Assembly: GCA_022385805.1 (NCBI GenBank)
Contig: MU277779.1
Location: 1 to 43,977, forward strand
DNA from: Pilatotrama ljubarskyi
Taxonomy: Eukaryota; Basidiomycota; Agaricomycetes; Polyporales; Polyporaceae
Direction: 5' to 3'
DNA length: 43,977 nt
Numbering within the stretch: the stretch's first letter is position 1; the number at the start of each line of letters is the position of its first letter. The notes beneath the pieces are model-generated. The model was not told where the DNA came from. It did not search any database and was given only the letters and a program-made list of their open reading frames with translations. Position numbers and translations under genes: made by a program. Of the stretch, positions 21,298 through 31,546 are shown in pieces.

Positions 21298-23467
21298 CTA
21301 TAGCACCGGCACCACCCCTGCCACGCCCTCCTTCCTCTCCCCCTCCTCCAAACTCGCCTCCCGGCTCCCCCTCGCCCCTGGGCCCACCTCCAACCCAAAC
21401 TTATCGTCCGTATGCCGCTGCATGGGCACCTCCTTCAGCAACCCGAGCGTCAGGAAGCCCGCGGCGCTGATTCCAAGCATCACCTTCCACACCACCGCGA
21501 GGCTCGCCGCGAACGCCTCGCGCACCTCCGTCCGGAGCGGTTCGTCGAGCGTCGGGATGACGGGGATCGCGGCGTACGCGATCTCGGCGCCCGAGGGGAA
21601 CTGCGCGGTGAAGGCGGGCGGGAGGCGCTGTTTGAGCGCGTTCTGGAGGATGGTGGCGGAGATGGTGACGCCCCATGTCTGTGAGAGGGGGGGGGGGGGT
21701 TCAGTAGGCGTCACGCGCTTGTAGAGCGATGACGTAGGGAGGATCACCTGCGCGAACGTGCGGAGGAAGTTGTAGAAGGCGAGCGCTGCTGCGAAGCGGT
21801 GCACCGGGATGGGCGCCAGGATCGGGAAGACCGTCGAAGACCACTACAACCACATTTTTCAGAATCGCAGCGGAATCCGGAATGCTCGAAGGAACTCACG
21901 ACGATCCCGAGCCCCATCGCCATCACGACCTGGAAGCCCGCCCACATCGCCGTGGGCGAGTCCGCCTTCAGCAGCGTGAACAGCCCGAAGCCGACCATGA
22001 GGAGCGCCCAGCCAAGGACATTCATGGGCCGGTACTTGCCCGTCGCCTTGATGACCCCGCCGCACAGGAAGGAGAAGGGCGCGCAGATGAGCGTCGTGGC
22101 GAGCATCTTGACAGAAGAGCCGATCGGCGTTGCGCCCATGCAGGCCTGGAAATAGGCGGGGAGGTAGACTGCGCGGACGTCGGGATGCGTGAACATTACG
22201 ATATGAGGACTAGGGGTGAGGGAAGCAGGACGTACACATGGCGGACATGGTCAAGATGCCGTGCAAGAACGTAGCCAGGTTCCTATCCGCGTCACAGAAC
22301 CCGTCAGCCCTGCTCGTACCCTCTCTGTGAAGACCCGGGAACAGGACACTCACCCGCTGAGCGTCGTCCAGTTGCTCAAGACGTCGAGGGGTGTCGTCGG
22401 CTCGCGCGGGACGTACTTCTCGTACACGAAGAAGACGAGGATGAGCGCAAGGCCGACGATCAGCGGCGCGAGGACGTGCGCGGAGGACCACGGGTAGCGG
22501 ATCCCGCCCCAGGTGAGGCCGAGCAGCGCGAGCGTCGTGCCCGCGATGATGATCAGGTTTCCGCTGGGCGGCGGTGAACGTGTCAGTGTCATACTGTCAA
22601 TTCGTGTGAAGAGGCGGGGCTCACACCCAGTCGATCCGGGCGAGCTTGTCCCGGACGGTCCCTTCGGGCGTGCGCACCCGGAGGAAGATGGCGACGAAGA
22701 TGAACGCGATGCCGGCAAGGGGCAGGTTCAGGTCTAATCACATAATTGAAATGTTCTGTGAGCGCGATGATCGACCGTGCGTACACCCCGGAAATACGTA
22801 CAGAACAGCCATCGCCAGGACGCATCTTGCGCGAGCGATCCTCCCTGCGCCGGCGGTGCATCAATATGAATTTCGAGAAGGATGATGCTCGGACTTACGA
22901 CGGCCGGGCCGATGGCGCCTGCAAACGCCCAGGTGAGGATGAGCATGCCTTGGTAGGTGCCGCGCTCGGCGAGAGGGATGAGGTCGGCGAGGATTATGGA
23001 GGCGAGGTTGATGATGCCTCCGCCGCCAATGCCTTGTACCGCTGCACGCAAAACGAGATTCAGCAGACGTTCGGCGTCAACACATCCGTGGAGTAGTGTT
23101 GCTCACTCCTCGCAGCGATGAGCCAGTTCATAGTCTTCGCGGCGCCCGCAAGCGCACTCCCGATGAAGAATATCGCAATCGACGAGAGCATGACGGGCCT
23201 CCTGCCGAACGCGTCCGAGAGGCTTCCGGAGAAGGGCAGGATGGCGGTGCTGGCGAGCCCATAGGCGGACCCGATCCAGACGAAGTCGTCGCCGCCGGCG
23301 AGGTCACTCGTGATGGTGGGCACGGCGGTGGAGACGGCGGTCATGTCGAGGGCAGAGAGGAAGTTGGTGACGATGACGGCGGTGAAGGAGAACCAGAAGG
23401 CGGAGCCGCGGCCGGGCCGCTTGCCGTCGCTGGCTGTCGGGCTCGGGGCGGGCGACACGGTGGACAT
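21298..23467 (-). CDS. MFS transporter, DHA2-like (14-helix) drug/H+ antiporter type
   Basis: Major facilitator of about 560 aa in roughly nine exons. Start at 23467 (MSTVSPAPSP). The first helix carries NFLSALDMTAVSTAVPTI (DHA2 motif region). The loop 2-3 signature is GSLSDAFGRRP (motif A), then ARTVQGIGGGG across a splice. The antiporter motif C is WAFAGAIGPAVGG, assembled over an intron. SWRWLFYLNLP and LARIDW follow, as is usual for the 14-spanner group. The later half has VYLPAYFQACMGATPIGSS and a final amphipathic tail ending VPVL. It should sit in the plasma or vacuolar membrane and export a small molecule by proton exchange; the substrate cannot be inferred. The last intron has a 13-nt C run before its acceptor. 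A fragment of a second copy lies at 16871-17058. It looks intact. Confidence 0.92.
21687..21699. repeat. 13-nt G/C homopolymer in the last MFS intron
   Basis: G run on the plus strand, hence a C run on the MFS sense strand, about 15 nt before the AG acceptor of the last intron. It doubles as the polypyrimidine tract. Confidence 0.8.
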
Positions 23468-24483
23468 GGCGGTAAGAGCGGAGTGGGCGTGCGACGGGGA
23501 CGGGGACGGCGGGCCCGACGACCAGGGAGCGACTGGGCGGAGAGGAAGAGACTCGGGAGACGCGGTGCTGGAGGGGGGCGGGGACGTACGGTATAGTAGT
23601 ATCCAGTAGTGGAAAGCATGAGGACAGCTGCAACACGGCTACCGGGTTTGAGCCATGGCCGGAGGATCCGAGCAGCATCGGATGGAAGCAAAGATGGACG
23701 CAACGCTTCTGGCAGCCCTGCAGCACCTCGGGAGAATGAAGCCTGTGAGTTGCTATGTTCAGCTCCGGGACACACCAGAGACGCCACGCTGGGCAGGGTT
23801 TCGCCGAACGAGAGTCGACGATCCCTGATTCCTCGCCATACGGCATCCCGAGTCGCCAGGCGTCCTCGTCTCAGAGTGGTCTATGACGCAGTCGCACCAT
23901 GATGGACACGTCGTCTTGAGCGTGATGAGAGAGCGGCCGTCGTAGCGACGTCGGACGAACCTTGAGCTTGCCTCGCGACTCGCCGGCGATGTACCTCTCC
24001 ATTCTTATCGATTCGGCCTCTCGAGGCGTGATACCGCCACCAAAGTAATTCAAGTGGGGGACTGCGACGGCGCCAGCACTGCAGAAGCGGCGGCATTGTG
24101 GCAACCTTCGATCGAGATCGAGATCGAGATCGCATTCCGCCGGCTGGGCGGCGTCTGTTTAGAGTTCTGCGGTATCCTCGGACGCTTAGCACACTTTGCC
24201 ATTGGGGGCACCAAGTCGAAGCCGCAGGGCGGCGGGCTCAGATTCCCAGCTCGACGGTGCACGCTGCTCGCCCCTGAATTCCTTGGGTGGAGCGTCCTAG
24301 GCCAATCAAATCGTTGGATTTTTGGGCGCCTTACCATTCAAGGCAGGTGGTCAAAGTTTCCCTGGCCAGCACAACAGCTCCATTGCGGAATCTACTGAGC
24401 TGTGTATATCATAATCCAGAAGACGCACAGCTCGATCAACCGGGGAACGGGACATGGGAACGCATGCGATACTATTCATACCG
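23468..24483. other. Intergenic upstream of MFS
   Basis: MFS 5' flank and P450-1 3' flank. Both genes run leftward. A short tandem repeat (ATCGAG, just under four units) lies at 24109-24133. Overlapping ORFs on both strands show no family features. Confidence 0.4.
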
Positions 24484-26685
24484 TTAGGACTCGTCATGTC
24501 CGTTTCCGACAGCGTCAGCTTCCGCAGCAGCAGCACGAACAAGGTTTGCCGAGCCCTCGAATCTCTCTTGCACCTCGCAAGGGAAGTCCTCGTATCGTCT
24601 GCGAGGAAAACCAAGTAAGATGGTGACGTCGCCGCACAGGCACCGTACGACTTACATGATGGTGCCGTCGATGACATCCGGCTTCACGAACGGCGTGTCG
24701 GACGGCTGAGAGATCGTCGTCGTCGCGAGCACGCCTGAGAGGGTCGTCCAAAGGAGCGCTTCGGCGTAAAACCGCCCTGGGCACACGCTGGGCGACACGG
24801 CGGTCAGAGACACTGAGGAACTGCGGCGGCAGTTCGGTAGGAGACGCACCGTCTTCCGAATCCAAAGACGACGTGACGCGCGTATCGCATCTCCTCCGCA
24901 TTAGCGCTCACCGCACCGTCTTCCTTCGACGCGACGAGGAACCGCTCGGGGCGGAACTCGTCTGGCTCTGGGAAGCGGCGCTCGTCGCGCATCATCGCCC
25001 TGCGGTAGGAGTAGATTCGGTGCGTGAGCGAGGCGCGCTACGGCCGCACAGCGCTATACTAACCATATGTTCGTGACGAGGGTCGAGCCGCGCGGGAGGA
25101 GCATATCTTCGTACCACTCGTCCTGGCCCAGTGCTCGGGACGCTGTTCAGCACGCTCGCGTCAGCGCTCGACGAGGCGCGAAGGAACGCAGAGAATGTAC
25201 TGACTGAGCGCGACGGGGGGCATCCAGCGCATGACTTCCATGATGAGCGCGTCAGTGTAGGGGAGCGACGGCCTGTCGGCGATGCTCGGGAGGCGGGCGC
25301 GTCCAACGACGCGGTCGATCTCGTCTTGCGCTTTGCGTTGGGCGTCGGGATACATGACCATAGCGAGGAAGAACGAGATGGTGAGTGAGATCACCTGCGT
25401 GAGCGGATGTGAGCGTGGGCGGCCGCTACGGAGTGGGGGAGGCTACGTACGGTGTGGAACCCAGCGGTCGTAAGTGAGGCGGAGGCGTACAACGCGACAT
25501 TCTTCTCCTCAGGAGAGAGCGGTGGGCTACGGCTGTAGATGCGGGAGAGGAACGAGGGCGGGTCGCCTTTTTCCTGCTCTGAGGATGAGCATGCGCAGTC
25601 ATCCCGGAGCGTGGAGTCGCCTAGAGGCCACGTACCATAGAATGACGGATGTGCTCGTCCGAGCGGACGAGGAGCGCATTGAGCTCGCGCTTGAAGCGCC
25701 GCAGGGTCGACGCGGTCTGCGGGCCAACCATCCAGACGGGAAGGTACCGCACTACACGCAAGCGTCAGAACATGCGATCGCGCACCGTGAACAAGAGGGA
25801 CGGGACGCACGGAGGGGAAAGATCTCGACCCAGAGCTGCGTCGAGGTAGCGAGCATGTACGTCGCGTTGTCGCCGATCTTCTCCGAGAGGTGCGCGAGGT
25901 CACCGGGCGCGGCGTACGCCCCGTCGCCCAGCGTCCAGTCCAGCACCGTCTTCGTGTAGAACCTGCGCATGGGAAATGGTCAGCATGAAACCCAATTGAC
26001 CCGACCACGGGAGGACTCACGCGTGGATGTGTTTGAACAAGTTGAAGTCCCGACGGGCGTCGAGGAGCGGCACGAGGAACTCTGGGGCGACGCGCTCGAA
26101 GTAGGGCGATTGCGCGGAGATGGCGTGCGCGTTGAGTGCGTGGTGGTAGTGGCTCCGCGTCGCCTTGAAGCGCGGGCCCTGTGACATGAACGCCATGCCG
26201 CGGTCGTAATCGCACCTGACAATTCGCTCGCCGTCAGTAAATGGATAGGGGACCGCAAGAGGAAGATGCGACGGACAGGTAGGCGGCGACGCGGTCTGGC
26301 CGGTCGGAGAACGTCGCACTGCGCTTGTTGAGGAGCGCGTCGGCCGCGTCAAACGCGTTCACGACGATGATACGTCTCCAGAGGATGCCGAGGCTCAGGA
26401 CCCCGCCTGTACCATAATCGTTTAGCCAAGTGATCCCATGCGAGAAGAGGCAGACTGACTATGATACTGTTTGCACCAGGCGAGCAAGACCTCGTGCGGC
26501 TTGCGCATGAGCTTCTTACGCAGGGCAGGGCCATTCGGAGGTCCGGGAGGGAGGTGCGCGTTGCGGCGGAACGCATTGGCGAGTCGGTATACGAGGAAGC
26601 AGGAGAGCAGGAGGGCAGAGAGGGCCCGGGGTGAGACTCGGGGCGCGGAAAACGGCAGTGAAGCCACGGATGTGAGTGAGGACAT
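24484..26685 (-). CDS. Cytochrome P450 monooxygenase 1
   Basis: Heme-thiolate monooxygenase of about 537 aa, expected at the ER membrane and served by the common P450 reductase. Visible in order: an N-terminal anchor around ALSALLLSCFLVYRL, the proline hinge LPPGPP, the C-helix region DYDRGMAFMSQGPR, the I-helix TTAGFHT (the usual acid/Thr pair is weak), the ExxR motif EVMRW, PERF, and the heme loop FGFGRR-VCPGRF with the cysteine ligand split by an intron. About 11 exons join in phase. The last exon ends DES-stop at 24484. It is a paralogue of P450-3 (31547-33775), with shared blocks such as LNKRSA.FSDRP and ALNAH.IS. Its substrate is unknown. The N-terminal part between the hinge and beta-1 is shorter than in many fungal P450s. 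Confidence 0.92.
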
Positions 26686-28588
26686 TGTCGGAGAGTTCGT
26701 AAGGTAGGGTCCACAATGGCTAGTAAGCTACTGGTGTTTCGCCGCTCAGGCCACAGGCTCGGCAGCGAGCGGTTTACATATGATCAGCAAACATGTTGGT
26801 ACCAACTGCGCGCGCTTCATCTCAACCCGGTGGGAACCCGGTGGACGAGTAGGGCTGTCGCGCGCTGAAGCAGATGCGTTTGCATCAAGATCATGGAGGC
26901 ACAGACGGTCGCGGTGGCTGGCAGGATGCAGAGAACGGAGAACGGATGGATTAGATTCGAGAGTCTGGGCGGCCGGCGCTTAATGAGTGGGTCCCTTGAA
27001 GGACCCCGAAACCGAAGCCGTTGGGCAGTGTTTGGGGTCCCGCTCTCTCACCGCTGCCACGTTCGTCGTTCAAGAAATGCTACCAACCGTCCACGTCCAG
27101 CGGACGGCAGAGCTCAACGGTTCTGACTGCCCTTCGTTCAGTAGGCCGCGATTCCGTGCCTTGCGGGCGAGAAATGCGCCGACTCTCCGACCATCTGACA
27201 CTTTGGAGTGAGGAGAACACCAAGCTGATCTTCCTAGAATAAGGCTCCGGGCCCGAGAGGGATGGAGGATGCGGTGTTTAGTAGGTGCGTAGTATTGGGT
27301 TTTCAGGACCATCATCGCCCGCGGTTCGTCCGTGATTGAACCTCTTAGGTTCTCGTCGATAGGTCTCGGTGCTGGTGCGAAACACGGACGGTCGAGTGAG
27401 GCGAGCGTCATTGGTGGTGCGCCTGCGAGTCGGGCCGCGGAACTGGGGTATGTCCTAAGTCCTGTCGTGTGGTTCAGCCCGAGGTGGGAAGGAAACGTAC
27501 CTGTTTCGTGACGACGACTGCGTGCTTCCTGTCCCTACCTGGCGACCGATAGACCGCTTCATCAGCGGTCAGCCAGCTCGACACGCTTGGTCCATATGTG
27601 CCGCGTACAACCTTTACTGTGGATGCGAGCTTGACATATGCGCAGCTATCAGCCCTACTGCTCTGCGTGGCCGTGTCAAGTCTGTGGCTGCACCCCTGCA
27701 GTCTTCGCGAATGGAGAACACCATGAAAGCGGTAAACTCGCTCCTATCCGCCTGGCGACGTGCCTGCGTTCTGAGCTTGGTGCATCAGAGATATGGTGAG
27801 CACGCCATCCTGACGTACTTCGCCCCGGCTTGGACGCTGACATCTTTTCTTCAAGCAGTTCGGCATTGTTTGGCCTTCAGCGAGTCTCCAGTCTCAAAAA
27901 TTGGCGGGCGTTGGGAACATCATACGGGCAGCCACCGACGAGTCTAGTCGAAGGCTGACGATCAGCAAGCCTGCAACTGAGCGGCGGCATCTTGATGGGC
28001 CTGCCCATCCGGTTCTTTGGCAGTTCGGCGCCGCGGGATTACCCCACTACTTGCAATGCTATGCCCCTAATGGGCGTGCAGGATGATGCACTGGCAGAGA
28101 AACCGGCTTTCGTCATACAACGCGCTGGCTGATCCAGCCCGCGCGACATGCACCGCCAACGGCGACATCATCGCAGGAAGCGTGCTGCTGATAATAGACT
28201 CAGGGCTAGAATCCCCGCGATCGCGCATGTGCTTCCCCGGTACGTCTAGCCGTCATCTTGCTGAAGACGTAGAGTGGAGCGCCTAGTAGTCGTTGGCTGT
28301 CATGACGGTTTGCTCAGTCAGGCGCGGAGGACCGTATGCAGCTATCAGAGCGGCTGCTCTGCTCCTGCGCGATGGCTTCGTACCGGTGCTGCTATGATGA
28401 GGATGCGGCTCTGGTCGCAGATCTATGATCCCATCGTCGCCTCGCCTTCGTAGTCGGCATCCGAACCCCAACGTCTTGGTCCGCACTCGGACAAGGGTCA
28501 CAGGCACAACTGGGGTCTTGCCGAGTATTTACTGACATGTCTGTCGCAAACAGACGCAGCCGAAAGTCACCTGCGCAACTTCTAGTCG
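26686..28588. other. Divergent intergenic region between P450-1 and P450-2
   Basis: Shared promoter region of two divergent P450 genes, unusually long at 1.9 kb. On the plus strand near 27625-27715 one frame gives a hydrophobic stretch (LTYAQLSALLLCVAVSSLW), and 27870-28080 is open in another frame. I could not connect them into a gene. Small perfect inverted repeats (GGGTCC/GGACCC near 26990, GAACCT/AGGTTC near 27340) are present. Confidence 0.35.
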
Positions 28589-30834
28589 ATGACCAACGCT
28601 ACGTCTTTGTCCGTCCCTGGCATACATCCTCCCGTCCCAGCCGAGTTCAATCTCATGCAGGCCGAGAGCAGCGCGCGCTCGGTATTGCTCGGGTTCGACT
28701 TCGTCACCCTAGGTGGACTGTTGTCGCTGTACATGGCATACTGTCTCGGGACGGCTGTGTACAACGTCTTTTTTTCGCCTCTCTCCGTCATTCCTGGACC
28801 GTGGTATGCGGCGATCTCTGACACTTGGCTGCTCTTCAATGCGGCTCGTCTGCTGCAGTGCGACACCCTCCATTCGGCGCTGCGACACTACGGTCCTGTC
28901 GTACGCGTCGGCCCGCGCAGGGTGGTGTTCTGCGACCACGCGGCCATGAAGAGCGTATACTGCGTGAGGAAGATGCCGAAGAGCGTCTTCTATAAGGCGT
29001 TAATAGCGTACGTGCATATTTTTCTGAGCACCCTCGACGCGACAGAAATTGACGCAGGACGGCAGAGATGATCACGACCATTCGTTGAGTCGGCCCCCGG
29101 AGTAGCACGCGTGCTTCCAACTAACCGAGATCGTCGTAGAATGACTTCTATCACGAACGCGGAACACACGAGGAGGCGCAAAGCGTTCGCCGCTCATTAC
29201 TCTTTGGCGAACGTCGGCCAGTTCCAACCAGACATCCAGGATCGCGTCTCCACTCTCCTTGAAGTCCGTGTCCTAGCATGAGAGTCTCCGTTCATCACGA
29301 CTGATCCTTTGGACGTGGTCTTGCATAGGTCATCGAATCATCGCCTCGACGCTCAGTCGACTGCATTCATTTGTTCAGACACCTTTTCGTGGATATCCTC
29401 CGAACAACACTCTTTGGACTAGATCCTCTCTCGCTGAATGCGTGGAAAGCTGGTCGGCAGGACTGGCTATGCGCTGCCGTTCGCGATTTTCCTATTCGTG
29501 CCTTGCTGGTACGTGCTGGGCTTCTCTATTTGAGGAACAAGGCAGTCACCTGCGCTCGGTCCTCTATAGCGGAGCTGCACCCCGACGTTCTTGTGGAAGA
29601 TCCTGGCTTACGTCCGGCACGAACGGTGGCAGAGTATATATCATGCCGACAAGACGCTCGCTTCGGTAGGGACTGTGTCGGCGCTTAGTGTACTACCTGC
29701 GTGCAGCATGCTGATGCGGTCCTTGGCGATTCAGTTTGTCAGGAAACGTATGAGCGAAATGCAAAATGACGAACCGGAGCAAGATGTCGAGCTGGAAGCC
29801 TCTGGGTCCGACAGGCCAGCACCACTGCTACGCAGAATGCTCGCTCAGCGCCAGTCTGGGCTATCTGAGCAGGACATAGTATCCGAGTGTATTTCGCATA
29901 TGTATGTACTTTTCTTACTTTGGGCTGCTGCGACGTGCTGACTAGTCTGCAGGGTCGCTGGTGTGGACACGTCTACCGCCACATTGGGCTTCATCTTCTG
30001 GGAACTCAGCCGACGCCCGGACGTCGTTGACCGTCTGCGCGTCGAACTGGATGAAGTCATGCCAGAGCGAAGGAGCGTCCCGGCGTACGCTGTTCTGGCC
30101 AGGCAGCCGTACCTCTCGGCCTTCCTCAACGAAGGTGCTTCGCCCTCTATTAGTGCATTTGGGGTACCGGATTGACGTTCTTATTCTCCTAGCTTTCAGG
30201 CTGTACGGTGCTGTGAACTCGCTCCTAGAGCGTGTCGTGCCCGAGCAGAAGGACGCTGGCGCGTCCCCGGACCTCTTCGACCTCATGGGATACGGGCTGC
30301 CGCCGGGAACAGTGGTTGGGACGCAGGCGTGGAGCATGCACCGGGACCCCGACGTCTTTCCGTCCCCGAATCACTTCGATCCCGACCGGTGGCTGCCCCT
30401 GGATCCAAGCAAGGAGGAAGAAGAAAGGCTCGCAAGGTACGTCCGGTCGGGCTTCGTCTAAGGCATGTGCTCAGCGTTGAGCGGCGCACAGGATGCAACA
30501 GCACATGATGCCCTTCGGAGCTGGCACGCGTGCGTGCCCCGGTCGGTACCAGGCGCAGATCATCTTCCGCACCCTGATTGCCGCCGTAGTATCGAACTTC
30601 GACGTTGTTTTGGACCCCTCGGAGACCAATGAAGAGACGATGGCACCGAGAGATGCGTTCGTGAGTGCACGCTTCGCTGCTATCGAAGATGCACGCGACC
30701 TGGCGCTGACTGTCGACGTGCGCCGCTTCGACTTCAGGCTGTCCGACCGGCCTCGCGAGAATGCAAGGTCACTTTTGTTCCGCGGCCTTGAGGGCTGCTT
30801 GTCTTCAGCACGGACTCGCTATGTATTGCATTAG
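28589..30834 (+). CDS. Cytochrome P450 monooxygenase 2
   Basis: P450 of a different family from 1 and 3, about 600 aa. Starts MTNATS at 28589. A membrane segment (LGGLLSLYMAYCLG) is followed by FFSPLSVIPGPW and YGPVVRVGPRRVVF, a layout seen in benzoate-hydroxylase-like fungal P450s. Later: MTSITNAEHTRRRKAF (C-helix), the I-helix VAGVDTSTATLGF with its acid-Thr pair, the ExxR motif EAFR assembled over an intron, the region FDPDRW, and the heme loop FGAGTRACPGRY with cysteine ligand. Nine or so exons fit. Two oddities: an intron-like stretch beginning GTAGGG near 29669 has to be read through to keep frame, and the C-terminus carries about 57 extra residues after RDAF, where relatives usually end soon after. 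Two decayed relatives lie downstream at about 35600 and 40350. Confidence 0.87.
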
Positions 30835-31546
30835 GTGGCTCACACACTCCTTTATCTGTATCTTCGTCGCTAAAACCTCCTAGATAGATTTGATTTATTG
30901 AGCGTGTCACCATACAGTGATACCGTCCAGCTTTCGTTCTGATCTGTCTGCTCTTCGAGCCTCAGGTCCATGCCCGTGCCCCCCGTACTCAACCTCAATT
31001 GCTCTTACAACGAGGAGGTATGCGCTTGGACCTGAGACCCATTGTGCCGACTCGGAGACTTGAGGAAGGACCTTGCAGAGCGTAGCCACGGCCACCCCTC
31101 GTACAACATAAGCACGCAATCCTGTTCTCGTGGTCTCGGCATGACGCGCCTGAGCTCCAAGCCGTGCTAACGGGCCTGGAATAAGTTACCCTTGAACGTA
31201 GAGCCATTGCTCCACATCAAGCTGTAGCTCAGGCCCGGCCGGAGATAGATACAGTAGATGATATTCCTAAGCTTCACTTTGAGTCAGTGTCCGAGCTTCC
31301 CCGAGCGAACCGGCGTCCGATGCCGGAGCGGACGGAAGCACCGCTACCATATGCTCATCCTCAGGCCTCAGGCGGATTCTCGCCTCGGGCGCATGACAAT
31401 TGCTCAGGAACATCTATTTGCGTCTCTGACGCATTGCAAGGGTACAGTGGTGCGTGGGGCAGGAACGCGATGCGCTCAGCCGGAGCAAGACGCACTGGGG
31501 GACGCGACTGCACACACTATCCGAGTTCGTGTAAGAACCGGCTAAA
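30835..31546. other. Convergent intergenic region between P450-2 and P450-3
   Basis: The 3' ends of two genes face each other. No gene recognised; it should hold both polyadenylation regions. Confidence 0.4.

Noticed and set aside
23096..23596. Gly/Arg-rich 166-codon ORF on the plus strand
   Set aside because: Antisense to the first exon of the MFS gene, which carries clear family motifs on the other strand.
24109..24133. Short ATCGAG tandem repeat as a possible regulatory array
   Set aside because: Fewer than four units and no flanking structure; ordinary microsatellite.
25391..26215. 274-codon ORF on the minus strand
   Set aside because: It strings together P450-1 exons and introns out of frame; P450 motifs are in the other frames with proper splice sites.
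27722..27780. GCGGTAAACTCGCTCCTA resembles the K-helix exon of P450-2
   Set aside because: The match covers only 18 nt and nothing before or after aligns with P450-2.
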